A DNA stretch of 64,000 nt from Neodiprion pinetum. Lineage: Eukaryota > Arthropoda > Insecta > Hymenoptera > Diprionidae. The stretch lies in contig NC_060234.1 in assembly GCF_021155775.2 (NCBI RefSeq), forward strand, positions 34,283,026 to 34,347,025. The letters run 5' to 3'. The notes beneath the pieces are model-generated. The model did no database searches and was not told where the DNA came from. It saw only the letters and a list, made by a program, of their open reading frames with translations. Of the stretch, positions 37,313 through 49,054 are shown in pieces. Each line of letters opens with the position of its first letter. Position 1 is the stretch's first letter. The position numbers and the translations under genes are program-made.

Positions 37313-38520
37313 GATGTTATCGATTAGCTTGAGCTCGTACTACTCGATTAGCTCCCTATGATACCATAAAATTTGACTTACATTTTTTAGTCCACAAATC
37401 GTAGTTCCGTTTTTACACAACTTCGTTACATAAGTCAGAACAATCATGGAGCAATATACGGTACTTTAAGTATACGTTACATTTCGTATTATCATATCGG
37501 ATACATCTTCATATTTTCGTACAGATTTAGATTTTTTGTTACATAATTTTCTGACCAGGTGACTATGAAACGAATTCGTAAACTAAAAACAATTCGATTT
37601 ATTTGGTATAAAAATATTATCTACTTACCAGAAATCAACATGAAAACAAGCCACGGTATAGCAGCAGCAATTCTGCTGTGTCAGATAGCCCAACTGCGAC
37701 TTACGTGTGTGATCCTGGAGATTCCGGTTCTCGTGGCTATTAATTTTTTTTTTTTTTTTTTTTTTACTGACTTCATCGAACAGAGATCCTACCGCTCAAA
37801 CCTGTACCTCGCTTACCAAAATTCACACCTGTTTTCTTAACTTGTGCGACTTTGTCCTATGAGCTATTTGAACACGCAAATTGTAAAATTTTCCCCATTG
37901 CAATTAGGACTTGCAATTTGTGCCTCGAAATTTCAAGTTTCAAATTAACATGATGGTTGAAATAAAAATAGATAGAAGTTTACTTGGTACGGTACAATTT
38001 GTACTTCATTGATCTTCCGCAACGAGAAGGAGAACTGAAATGAAAATTACAGGTAAAATCACGAATACGTATTTGTATAACAGGCTCTACAAGAGTGCAA
38101 GACGTAATGATAAATTAACAATATATTGTTTTATTGCTAGCTGTACACTGCAGTATATATACATAATAGGTATGTGTATTGAGCTTAGTCAGATTCATGC
38201 ATACATCCAATACAACAATTTGCCTAAATATTTTAACTGAAGTCCTTTCTACCCGGGTTTTAATAATATTGTGATGCAGACCTGCCGATGCACGATTAAT
38301 GCATTAATAAAAAATGTTGAGCGATTACTGTGGCAAGAGAAATAAATAATATGGCCGAAGAAAAAGTTTCAAGTAATTATAAATTACTGTGTAGAGAGAA
38401 GATTTAATAATTAACTAACTTGCCAATAATTTTATAATTATATAATTAACTTTCACATCAATAATTCTTCAACGCTAACGAAAACATTGTGTAATTCGAA
38501 TTTAACCATCGGAGTCAATA
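37313..38520. other. Spacer between CRAL-TRIO copies A and B
   Basis: Contains a T homopolymer at 37745-37765. A possible non-coding exon end lies on the minus strand near 37706, where GTAAGTC follows a GC-richer stretch; it may be a 5' UTR exon of copy A. No other feature seen. Confidence 0.4.
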
Positions 38521-41019
38521 TTAATCAATGTCTAGTTTCTTAAAGCTTCCTTCGATCCCGAAAATGTCCGTGATGTTTTTTGCCTTGTCAGGACGAAGGG
38601 ATTCGTCAACCTTGCGCATGTCCTCTTCGAGGAACCAGGCACGGTGTTCCTCCAGGTTCCTCAACTCAGCGGCCCACAAGTCCTTCAAAGGACCAGCTTT
38701 GCCACCCTGATCATTCGGCAAGAGATCAACGGGGATCCGTTTGTTCAAAGTATCTACACTTGGGTGCAGAAAAATCTGAAAATATAGTAGTCAATGGTGA
38801 TGAAATTCAGATTAGTAATGTTTGCCCATTCGCTGTTTGCTCGATTAACGTTATCTCAGGCGAGAAAGTAACTGAATGTACTGACCATGTTCATGAGCTC
38901 TTTTTTCATAAAAGGCTTTGCTATATTCATGAGTATCTCCACGAATGGTGCCGTATTTATGATGTGAACACTCTTCAGTCGGATGGGAAGTGCTTCCTGC
39001 ACGTAATAAAGATGCTTCTTAACGACCATGGGATTCATGCGAGCCACGTGACCGAATACGGTACCGTCCATATCGAGAATGATTACGTATCCTGAACTAG
39101 TTCCCGTAGTATAGAGCCGTAATTCCATGACCATGGAAGCGAGCTTTATAACATCCGCTAAGACGTAACGGGAAGGATCAGGATCTATGGTTTTCGCTAG
39201 TATCACTCTGTAGCCTTCCGGTGTAGTTCCTGGTAGGAATATGCAGCACCTGTTGTAATGAGTAATCGTCGATTTATTTATGCTAGAAATGTTTCATACG
39301 TCAACGTCACAACATTTTTATGGGAAAGTGTGATCAAGGGATTTATCGTACCTGTTATACCTCGACATTCAGGATCTATCTCTATAAATTAAGCCGTGCT
39401 TGGATATGAAACCGTTCGAAAACACGAATGATACTCAACAATCCAATTAAAAATCATTAAATTCTAGTGCGGAGCGGATAAAAATAGGTATGCATGTAAG
39501 TACGTTACACACAGATTCGTCAACAATCAAATTTGCTCGTTCTAATTATAGATCGTATATGGGGCATTCTATTCCAAGTATATGAACACGTGATTTTGAC
39601 TGATTCGGATTTTTCTCATTATTTTTCTCATAATTGCATTGAATCTAAAAGACACCTTCGAATTTTTTTAGATTTTTCCAAACAGCTTTTGTTTGAGAAA
39701 AAAAAAACAAATTTCTTATGAAACAAAATCACCATTTTTCTTAAATATGAAAAAATTCCCAAGCATCTTTTATTAGCTTATTTTCGATTATGTGTAGAAC
39801 ATTTTAAGCTATCACCTACGGTGGGCAGATTCTTATTCCCTATGATTTATACGCTTTCAAGGTTGAAAAAATTCGGAAAAATTCGAGAACATCGCGAGCT
39901 TGCTTTGGAATTGACTGAAACACTTTGGTCAACAAAATAAATTTTTTCAACAATGTTTAGAATCTGCCCAAAGTAAGCCTTTCTTGAATGATTAGGAATT
40001 TCCTAAGTATTAAAAGCGTGTAAAGCAGGGCGAAAAAATCTGTCCACTATGGATGATAGCTCAAAATGTTTTACACATAATAACGAATTTTTGAAATTTT
40101 TCATATCGAAAAAAAATTGCGTTTTTGTTACGATGAAACTTTTTTTTACACAAGGGCCGTTTGAAAAAATGTGAAAAAAATGGAGGGTGCCTTGTAGACC
40201 AAATGCAATCGTAGTAAATATAATGAGCAAAATTCGACAAGGTCAGGGTCGTGAGTTCATACACTTCGAATGGAATGGCCTATATATTGTATGATTTGTC
40301 AAAATTTTCCTAGTCGATTTGCAGATATTTGGTCAGCGAGGAAATTCAGTCCAGCAACAACAGAATCAAACGAAAACGCCGGAGTATTCCATAATTCTGA
40401 ACGTTCTAATTACAAAACATTTTCGACAATAGTTGATATGTTAGCTTGTGTTATTCGAATTTGTTCTACTTCATTTCTATATCACACACAGAAGAGATGC
40501 TGTTTCATACATATTCGATAACATTGACGCAAATAATATTGTTGGAGATCTTTTAAACGGTTTCGTTCAAATTGCGATTGAAAATGAAACACTTCGGACA
40601 ATATTTTACGAAAAAACAAATTGTAGTATAGTATACATTGACTTTGGTGAAACTTTATTTTACATTTGAGTTTGAGTTCTTTTCATATCGAGCCCGTATC
40701 GATTTGATATATTTCAGTGGAAAATTACGACTCACACGACTTTCATTATTTCTCGAAGTCCCTTCTCGCCGAGTGGATCACGATTGGAAAACAATTCCGG
40801 TATGTGGGTCCTAACGGAGTAGAATGCGTCGATCGTTAGTTTTGTACTTTCGAGTCGGTAATAGTTGCTGTGTAAGAACAATGTCAGATCAGTGTCCGAG
40901 ACTGCTGGCAAGTGAGGCTGCTTTTTGCACCAATCTCTCAGCATTTGTAAATCGGATTTCTTCAGCTCCGAATTTCTCTTCATCTCCTCTTCCACTGTCT
41001 GCACTTTTATTAACGCCAT
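38521..41019 (-). CDS. CRAL-TRIO lipid-transfer protein, tandem copy B (300 aa)
   Basis: Exons 41019-40736, 39249-38886 and 38775-38521, same phases as the other copies. Key blocks are LRDWCKKQPHLP, LHSNYYRLE, PGTTPEGYRVILAK, SSGYVIILDMDGTVFGHVAR, VQEALPIRLKSVHIINTAP and MKKELMNM. The protein is intact. Intron 1 is enlarged to 1486 bp by a palindromic transposable element (39560-40282). Its 5' flank resembles that of copy C, and the large transposon sits about 1 kb upstream of its ATG, so its regulatory region may be truncated at that point. Function as for copy A. Confidence 0.93.
39560..40282. mobile_element. Foldback element inside intron 1 of CRAL-TRIO copy B
   Basis: Left end TGGGGCATTCTATTC and right end GAATGGCCTA are flanked by TATA (39556-39559 and 40283-40286). 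The arms (about 39560-39875 and 39985-40282) mirror each other with moderate divergence, for example TATGAAC, TTTTTCTCATT, GTGTAGAACATTTTAAGC and GGGCAGATT against their inverses. It is 723 bp with no coding capacity. Termini resemble the 13706-14204 element. Confidence 0.75.
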
Positions 41020-42035
41020 GGTGTCCCGGGATCAGCCTCAGTTCTCAGTCGGTCAATGGTTTCGAACACTTTGAATCCAGTCCCAACCGAGTGCGCTGGT
41101 ATAATCGAATTTTTTAAAACAATTTTGACGACGTGTATTAATTTGAACCTTGGGAACAAAATAGAGAAAGTTCGCTTGTTCAAGGTCTTACACGATGTGA
41201 ATTATAGCTTACTCCACTATACATATGAGGTTTCCTCAATATCCAAGTTGCGTGTAATTTAGCAATCACGACTCGTTGTCGACCGTATTTTGAAAAATTA
41301 ATATCACTGTGTCACAATCCATTCTGTTAAGTTGTACCTTCATAAACGTGGAGCGTTAAGTGTCGTCAAATTAAGAAATAGCGAAATTACGAAATAACAA
41401 GTGAACAATTTGACGAAATTGTACGCATCCGATGAAATAAAATATTTAATGCAACGCAGTATTGTTTACGTGTCTTATTTTTTGCCTGCGTTTCGCAAGT
41501 AAAGTAATTGTTACTGCAGCAGTAGAAAAAAGAACATCGGAGTACAGAAAAGTGCACTTTTATGTCCTGGTATTAAAAAATACTCTTTTCTTTACTCCGC
41601 TATAAAAAAAACTTGTAAACCACACTTTTGTTACACGAAAAATCGTGATTTTCGTTACGCGTATTTGCAATATCCGTCGGCGTAAAAGAACCTACTTTGC
41701 CTCCTTGCTTTGCTAAACAATTTGCCATTGATGTGTAAATATAGTATACTTACGAGAGGGTGCAACGCAGGAAACTAAACGGTGTTCAAATAACGTCTGC
41801 TATTCTGGAGTACCTCGATATTTGAATTGAGTAATACTTTCTCTGCTCCAAGTTTGTCATCCGTTACAGCTGAATACGAAGAATAATCCGCTGCTTGATA
41901 AGCATCTGTTACACTCAATCGTTACGCGTGGAATGAAGCTACCGGACTCACTTCGACTTCGATCAATTTCACCACAAAGATATAAGTTACTTACGCGTAC
42001 GATATTTTATTCATTCTTCCAAAACACGGATGTTG
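41020..42035. other. 5' flank of CRAL-TRIO copy B, duplicated upstream of copy C
   Basis: Recognisably homologous to 54680-56100. Shared text includes the first 90 bases before the ATG and the block near 41765-41960, against 55787-55985. It ends exactly at the transposon insertion point. Confidence 0.75.
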
Positions 42036-42060
42036 CCCAATAAACACACACCAGTATAAA
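42036..42060 (+). repeat. Left terminal inverted repeat of the 10.3-kb transposon
   Basis: CCCAATAAAC, a short variable spacer, then CCAGTATAAA. Matches the inverse of 52296-52321. Confidence 0.85.
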
Positions 42061-42617
42061 TTTCGTATATGAAACGTCGAAGTCGTTTAATAATGGTATA
42101 AGTATAAAATTCAACCGTATCACATATACTGTAATATTTCGGATGGATATTATTCGTATGATTACTCTGTTTATTATGCGTATTTCATTATACAGAAGTT
42201 TAAAATACGTATTATTATAGCAAAAGCAACGTATAGTATATTTGTTCATTATTCGTACGAAAATCGTTTAAAACTTATATGTTTAACGATGTTGGTACTC
42301 CATCTTTCAACGTTTTATCAGAATCGTTTCATTTGAATTTACAAATTACGAGCTATTAACGTTCACGAAATTCGTTTATGATTTTGGTAATCACAACATA
42401 TAATATTCATTCATGACACAACTGCCAGCAACTTTAATTAGACGTTTATCATACTTCCTATTCACCATTGCACAGCAGTATATTGATTGTTTTATGAACG
42501 TATATCTTCGACTATTATAATGTACGTTTTATTGGTATTTCTGATCTACGCGTGATAGACGTTTATGAAATTCATTTTCAATCTTGGTGTCTACAACATC
42601 TATATATATATATATTA

Positions 42618-43539
42618 GGGTGTGTCGAAAATGAACTTTTTTTTTTTCTTCGCTCCTACCACTCAAAACTTTAGGTTTTGACATTAAAGAGGTCCTCGTT
42701 CAAGGAGGGCGCTGTAGCTTGAAGTTTAGAAGTCGCTCAACGAGGATTTAGGTTTCCCATCTAATTAACACGTAAAAAATATTGTTTTTCGTTCAAAATG
42801 ATGTCAGGCAACCATAAAATTGGCGATGTCTGTATTTCTTGGCTTATTTGAAAGCATGACTCATCCCCTAAACGATGATAGGTCGTTTTTCGACTTACCT
42901 TGTTCCAATTTTTTTTTACGCCACTTTTCGACCACAATAGTCACTTTTTCAAGTTTACAAAGTCTCCAAGGTATCAATGAGTCCAAAATGAATTGCTACA
43001 AGTATTGATTCTTGATTCGAATATAAATAACCAATTCTAAAAATTGGTAAATTCCGTATCTTCAATTTTATTCAAAAAACCATGTTTATTTTGAGAAATT
43101 TTGTATGTTTCACTAATTTTTGGAATTGGTTATTTATATTCGAATCAAGAATCAATACTTGTAGCAATTCATTTTGAACTCATTGATACATTGGAGACTT
43201 TGTAAACTTGAAAAAGTGACTATTGTGGTCGAAAAGTGGCGTAAAAAAAATTGGTACAAGGTAAGTCGAAAAACGACCTATCATCGTTTAGGGGATGAGT
43301 CATGCTTTCAAATAAGCCAAGAAGCACAGAAATCGCCAATTTTTTGGATGCCTGACATCATTTTGAACGAAAAACAATATTTTTTACGTGTTAATTAGAT
43401 GGGAAACCTAAATCCTCGTTGAGCGACTTCTAAACTTCAAGCTACAGCGCCCTCCTTGAACGAGGACCTCTTTAATGTCAAAACCTAAAGTTTTGAGTGG
43501 TAGGAGCGAAGAAAAAAAAAAGTTCATTTTCGACACACC

Positions 43540-43540
<1 letters not shown>
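42618..43540. mobile_element. 923-bp near-perfect foldback element nested in the transposon
   Basis: Starts GGGTGTGTCGAAAATGAAC and ends with its exact inverse. Arms 42618-43045 and 43115-43540 are almost identical over about 427 bp, with a 69-bp centre. It is flanked on both sides by TA repeats (TTA and TAA next to the ends), so the exact duplication cannot be assigned. No open frame is convincing. High arm identity suggests recent insertion. Confidence 0.85.

Positions 43541-43580
<40 letters not shown>
43541..43580. repeat. (TA)n microsatellite
   Basis: About 36 bases of TA repeat at the right edge of the foldback; a shorter TA run (42600-42617) is at the left edge. Probably the original insertion target. 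Confidence 0.8.
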
Positions 43581-43583
<3 letters not shown>

Positions 43584-44392
43584 ACATTCATCATACAACT
43601 ACCAGCAACCCCAATTAAGCGCTTAATTATTGCGGTTTTCCACTATTGCACAGAAATATATTCATCGTTTGATGAACGTATTTTTTCAACGATTATTGTT
43701 CACGTTTTACTGCTACTTGTGATCTACGTTCAATAACCGTTTATGAAATTTATTCAATATCGGACTATTTTCAAGATACATTGAATTGTATAATATGTAT
43801 ATTTGATCAAATGGGTTCATACTTGTTTTACTTCAACACGATTGAGGAAAATTCAACGTTGAGTACAATATTCAGATTATGAACGCACTTTTAGTATTCA
43901 TGTATGCGGAACCGCCTGATGCCAAGCGGTGGCCAAATCAGTTGATTATCTTATAATTAGTTTCCGAAAAATGGACTTTAATTACCCGTTATTTTGATGC
44001 CAATATTATGTGGTAACTAAAGCTGAACACTGATCTTGTATTCATTTACCGGTGCATGGAACATAGATATAACCAATAAAAGGAAGAGAATAAAGAAGTG
44101 TCCGAAACGTGAATAATTTCGTACCAAGAATAATAATTTATTGTACATTTTTATAATTATTTCACAATATTGGTTATCATATTATAATATATTAAATCTC
44201 ATTATTTGGCACGAATTACGTCAAGACTTCAATATCTTGTATGAGTACTTGCTAAAACAAGCGTTCATCATATCCTGTCGCATTTTTAACGTCGTTTGTA
44301 CGTTTATTTTTCGCGCTATTTTATCGGAGTTCTGTGCGTTATACATTGTGTCACTACTGATATATTATTCTCCTGCTCTGGTGCGTCAGCGT

Positions 44393-44718
44393 CGGTAACG
44401 CTGCAAGCTAGAGTAAGAGCGCAATAATTATATGTAGAGACAGAACTTATCCCATGGACCGCGCATTCATACAGTAAGTGTAAGTATAGCGAGTGGTAAG
44501 ACAAGGACAGCTCGGAATAACACGGGCATATATGGCAAAGTTGATTCCCTTTTGGGCACGATCTCTCTGTCGCTCTTGCGTCTCCTCTATCTTTGTCTTT
44601 GTCTGGGAGCCTATATTCATCCCCACCCTTGCAACTGGCCTCAGGCGCTGGTTATGGCGTTATTCGTCAACCGAATGCGGAGGTGCTCGGATCGATCGGT
44701 GATCGTGTAGCAAAAAAG
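44393..44718 (+). promoter_or_regulatory. Putative promoter and non-coding leader exon of the transposon genes
   Basis: A GC-richer island in AT-rich surroundings that ends at a donor, AAAAAG then GTGAGA, at 44719. Acceptors lie just before each downstream coding start: TTTTCAG at 46284 for the transposase and GCTGCAG at 49050 for the DUF4806 gene. Inference only; no open frame of note lies in the island. Confidence 0.45.
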
Positions 44719-45426
44719 GTGAGAAGCTATTGTTAATCTGCGGCCTAGACGGAAGAAGCAAATTCGTCATTAAATAACGCTGGTAAGTACAACTACATAT
44801 TTTTCCAAATATGGTGGTATTTTGTCTTAATACATCGAGCATTCTTGGTTGAAAAAATAATGTGTTTTGCAACTCAAATTCTGTCTCTTCTGTATTTTTT
44901 TCTTTCCTTTCTTTTCTTTCTTCAAAAGAAACTATGTGTAATGTTCTGCGTCTTTTTCTCTAAACCAAACGATGTACCATAAAAATATGGAATAGTTTAT
45001 TGTTTATTATATAACGTTCATGAATATTTTTGAACTGTTTTTAAACGTTATTTATATGTGTTAAGTTTACTATGATACGTATATTATAGGTTAATTATAT
45101 TAGTTCTTGTCGAATTTGAGGAAAACTTCATGTTAATAATCATCCCATGTGATCATGCGGTTATTAGTAACTTTTGCTCTGTATTGTTTGAAATCGGTTT
45201 CGTGTTTATTATTTTTTTAGATACCGTTTCAACATATCTATAACATACATATGAACTCGTAGCATCTTCCAAAGTAACAAAGTATAGTAATACAGCCACG
45301 TAAATATTTCTGTGCCATCGAAATCACAGAAATATTATTTTGACAATATTTTTTATTTTCTTTTCCCTTCAATTGAAAATAACAATTATTATCCATCAGA
45401 AGAAGACGGTCATGTTAGACAATAGA

Positions 45427-46240
45427 GACAATAGAGAAGATCCGTAGCAATAAAGCTTTTTCACCAGTTAGTGCAACAACTTATATAGAGGTTTATTAAA
45501 AATTATGTATTTTGATCCAAAATTCTGTTTTGTGTATATTTTCTTGGATTTGGGCTGAATAAATATTAAAAAGGGATTTGCACCTGAATAATTTTGTAAA
45601 CACTGGTAAAAATAGTGGTCATCTACCCATCAAACGTATATAATACGCAGGAAATTCGTAACAAGTAATTTTATTCCATTGGATTTGACTTTGATCTTTA
45701 CCGATAAACGTATAGTATACTCATGATTTACGTTCAGTAGTAGGCGTCATGATATACTATTCGAAAAGTATTAGAATATAAGCAGGACATCGGCCCAGAA
45801 TTGGTTCAACGTTAAACTACGATCTTGTTTAATTTGTAGTAACAATAAATAGCGATACATAGAACTATAAGTACTATAGAATAATAATATTAGTAACAGT
45901 ACTATCTAGTCCTGAAATATATCACGATTCCTACTACTGAACGTAAATCATGAGTATACTATGCGTTTATCGGTAAATGTCAGAGTCAAATCCAATAGAA
46001 TGAAACTACTCATTACCTGCGTATTATATACGTTCGATGGGTAGCTGACCACGTTTTTTATTCGTGTTTACAAAATTGTTCGGCTACAAATGCCTTTTTA
46101 ATATTTATTTAGCCCAAATCCAAGAAAATATACACGAAACAGCATTTTTGATCAAATTACTTAATTTTCAATAAAATTTTATATAAATTGTTGCGCTAAC
46201 TCGTGTAAAAGCTTTATTGCTATGAATCTTCTGTATTGAC
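45427..46240. mobile_element. Older foldback element upstream of the transposase gene
   Basis: Arms of about 340 and 325 bp (45427-45767 and 45917-46240) mirror each other with about 10-15 percent divergence by eye. Shared blocks include AGCAATAAAGCTTTT, TTGGATTTGGGCT, ACCGATAAACGTATAGTATAC and ACTGAACGTAAATCATGA. No coding capacity. It lies in the presumed leader intron of the transposase transcript. Confidence 0.75.
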
Positions 46241-46376
46241 TCACGTACTACGTTCATTAGGTTCATTTAACTTTTAGTTTTCAGAGTGGTGTGCGGATAT
46301 TTACGACAAATAAGGCAAGCACGTTAAAGCGTACATCATTTCTTGTCTGGTGTGTATTATTATTTAGTTTTATAAC

Positions 46377-48455
46377 ATGCCTCATGATTTAAAAGTTCTG
46401 AGTAAACGACATTTGCGTCGCAAAACAGCTATAAATACTCGTAAAGTATTACTGAGTATTGCAGGCAATAATTGTGCACTCGAGCACCTTACGAAATCAC
46501 AATTAAAAGATGCTAGTCATGAACATGTGTCTTGTATCGGAGAATATGTGCACTCTATAGATAGCGATTATGATGTTGATCATATCCATCAAAGTAATGA
46601 ACAGAATGAAGAAAACTCTAATTCGAACCGCGATAATAAAGATTTCAAAGACATCGAAAGTGACATAGATAGCATCAAAGCTACGTTGTACAGTTCTGAA
46701 GATAATTCAAGTTCCGTCAGCGATGAAGTGCATTTAGATGATGAAACGAACTTTGTTGAAAATTTGCGCGACTGGGCATCTTCAAATAACATCACACATA
46801 ACGCGATCGATCAATTGCTAGCATTATTGAAACCAGCACATCCTATCTTACCCTTAAGTGCTAGGACTCTACTTCACACGTCACGACGTATTGAAACGTT
46901 AAATTTAGACAACGGAGAAATGTGTTATTTCGGTTTGGAGAAATGCTTGAGACAAAAACTCGAGTCAGGTCTCAAAAAAGGACTGTCACCTGAACATACG
47001 TTGCGAGTTGATTTTAATATTGATGGGATTCCCGTTTATAAAAGTAGCGGAACATCATTTTGGCCAATTTTGGGACGCAGTATTTCAATGATCGATGATA
47101 GCCCATTTGTAATTGGTGTTTATTATGGTACGGGTAAACCGATGCCACTATCTTCATATTTACGAGATTTAATTAAAGAAACGTCACGTTTAAGCACCAA
47201 TGGTTTTGAGTTTAATGGCACCAAATACTTTGTCAGAGTTGGTTTATTCGCGTGTGACGCGCCCGCGAGATCTATGTTGAAAATGTGTTTAGGACATTCG
47301 GGTAAGGATGCTTGCGAGAGGTGTAAGATTCGCGCAGTTCATCTCAACCGTAAACTGTGTTATCCATGTGACACCGAATTCCAGAAGCGAAAAGATAGTG
47401 ATTTTGTTGCACCTAGTGAAAACGATCGTCACGTTAAAGGACGTTCGCCTCTTTTAGATCTTTACGTGGGACTAGTCTCCCAATTTCCTTTAGATCCCAT
47501 GCATTTAATCTACCTGGGAATTTTGAAGAGGTTGCTCCTTAAATACTGGGTCGAGGGTTCACGTGATTGCAAATTGTCTAAGGATATTTTGTTAGAAATT
47601 GAACGTATAATGAAACTATTGGCGCGATATGTTCCGGCAGAGTTTCCTCGAAAGCCCCGTGGATTTTTGGATTTGCATCGATGGAAAGCGACAGAATTTA
47701 GATTTTTCTTGTTATATTCCGGCCCTGTTGTAATGCGGGATGTGCTAGATCGAAAAAAGTACAAACATTTTTTATTATTGTCTGCCGCCGTGTATATTCT
47801 ATCGAATACAGCCTTGTTCTCGCGTTTTCGAAACATCGCGCAAGATATGATCGAAAAATTCGTTACTCAAGGTGCTAAGATATACGGACAAAACTTTGTC
47901 GTATATAATGTACATTCGCTGCTGCATGTCATAGACGACGTAGAACGATTTGGCCCATTAGAAGAATACAGTTGCTTTGTGTATGAAAATCATTTGGGCC
48001 ATTTGAAACGACTTATTCGATCGAAACGCTTGCCGCTGCAGCAGCTGAGTAATCGACTTGAAGAACTAAGTTCTATTCGTAAAACTAATTGTCAGGAAAA
48101 ATTTATTCCTAAACCCAAATTTATTGGAAATTCTCGTGAATGTCAGGCTCTGGAAACGAAAAAATTCAAAATATCAATAAAAAGGCCGGATAATGTAGTA
48201 GCTTGTGGGACAGAAATATTAGTGATCAAATCAATCCTTTTCATTGCCGGAGAATATAGAATTATAGGTACTCCGTTCAAGTACAAGCGAGACCTTTATC
48301 AGAAACCTATTAAATCTTCCAAACTAGGGATTTTTTTCGTAAGAAGTTTCAACGTAGCGAAATCTTATCGCGTCGATGATATATTACATAAATTCGTCTG
48401 TCTTCCATTTAAAGATGGTTTCGCAGTAACTCCGATACTACACGAAATGAAATAA
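46377..48455 (+). CDS. Transposase, CACTA/EnSpm tnp2-like (692 aa)
   Basis: Single intact open frame. An acidic Ser/Asp-rich N-terminal region (residues 1-150) precedes the catalytic core. Motifs in order: NIDGIPVYKSSGTSFWPILG (D216), FACDAPARSMLKMCLGHSG with a following CxxC zinc pair (C293 onward), HDP-type block FPLDPMHLIYLGILKRLL (D373, H376), then FVYENHLGHLKRLIRS (E537). The DG...FWP block, the DPMH block and the late acidic residue match the layout of plant tnp2 (Transposase_21) proteins and of insect proteins annotated as transposase-domain-containing. D216, D373 and E537 are the candidate catalytic triad by inference. It presumably excises and inserts the 10.3-kb element. The ATG at 46377 opens MPHDLKVLSKRHLRRK, a basic start typical of such proteins. 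Confidence 0.85.
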   Translation: MPHDLKVLSKRHLRRKTAINTRKVLLSIAGNNCALEHLTKSQLKDASHEHVSCIGEYVHSIDSDYDVDHIHQSNEQNEENSNSNRDNKDFKDIESDIDSIKATLYSSEDNSSSVSDEVHLDDETNFVENLRDWASSNNITHNAIDQLLALLKPAHPILPLSARTLLHTSRRIETLNLDNGEMCYFGLEKCLRQKLESGLKKGLSPEHTLRVDFNIDGIPVYKSSGTSFWPILGRSISMIDDSPFVIGVYYGTGKPMPLSSYLRDLIKETSRLSTNGFEFNGTKYFVRVGLFACDAPARSMLKMCLGHSGKDACERCKIRAVHLNRKLCYPCDTEFQKRKDSDFVAPSENDRHVKGRSPLLDLYVGLVSQFPLDPMHLIYLGILKRLLLKYWVEGSRDCKLSKDILLEIERIMKLLARYVPAEFPRKPRGFLDLHRWKATEFRFFLLYSGPVVMRDVLDRKKYKHFLLLSAAVYILSNTALFSRFRNIAQDMIEKFVTQGAKIYGQNFVVYNVHSLLHVIDDVERFGPLEEYSCFVYENHLGHLKRLIRSKRLPLQQLSNRLEELSSIRKTNCQEKFIPKPKFIGNSRECQALETKKFKISIKRPDNVVACGTEILVIKSILFIAGEYRIIGTPFKYKRDLYQKPIKSSKLGIFFVRSFNVAKSYRVDDILHKFVCLPFKDGFAVTPILHEMK

Positions 48456-48459
48456 AATT

Positions 48460-48674
48460 TTTATTTTTTGTTAAACATCTCAACGAAACGAGCTCTCGAC
48501 AAAAAACAGATGATGAACCTACGATTCTCGGCAATGTGTACGAGGAAGAGGGATTCGTTCAAGACATGTATAGTATGTCTATGTCTACCTCGCACACATT
48601 CCCGAGAATCGTAGGTTCATTATCTCTTTTATATTAAAAGTTTGCTTCAATTGAGATGTTTAGCAAAAAATAAC
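48460..48674. repeat. Imperfect hairpin immediately 3' of the transposase gene
   Basis: The arms share TGAACCTACGATTCTCGG with its inverse, and TTGTTAAACATCTCAA with TTGAGATGTTTAGCAA. They cover about 48460-48545 and 48588-48674, with a less similar middle segment. It starts five bases after the stop codon. It could be a small nested MITE or part of the element's 3' processing region. Confidence 0.65.
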
Positions 48675-49054
48675 ATTATCGTATACCTATTACCATATAC
48701 CGTATATGCCGAGTCTAATTTACCTAGTAGTCCAATATACCCAACTCTACCATATGTTCATAACATCACTTTTGAGCTGATTTATTATAGTTTTGTACGT
48801 CACATTGACGTTCAAGTATTGGTTAGACATGCGTTCCCAAAATCTTCATAATGTTTCATGATCGATTCATCTTTTAACTTATATACTACCTTGCATATTC
48901 CTATGTTGATGTCCTAATTAAAAACTTTTAAACTGGCACTTTTTGCTCAGAGTGGAATAAAAGTGCTTGAATTTTGATCAAATATAAATTTATACACCAG
49001 ACTAGAGAATATGATACATTTAACGATGTTTTTACTCAGTCGTGCTGCAGAACT

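Larger units (their letters stand above)
42270..43765 (+). repeat. Left subterminal repeat field (ACGTTTA motifs and a direct repeat)
   Basis: Many copies of CGTTTA/ACGTTTAT in both orientations. A diverged direct repeat, about 42413-42585 against 43577-43745, shares CCAGCAAC, CCATTGCACAG, GATCTACG and CGTTTATGAAATT. The two copies are separated by the (TA)n tract and the foldback that inserted into it. Such fields are typical transposase-binding regions in CACTA elements. Confidence 0.6.

Noticed and set aside
37559..37840. A 93-aa plus-strand open frame with a hydrophobic centre
   Set aside because: It runs through a T homopolymer that generates poly-Phe and has no plausible signal peptide start or homology.
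42018..42038. A 3-bp target duplication (TTG and TGG) for the large transposon
   Set aside because: Comparison with the empty site near 56087 shows that only TG is duplicated; the next base differs.
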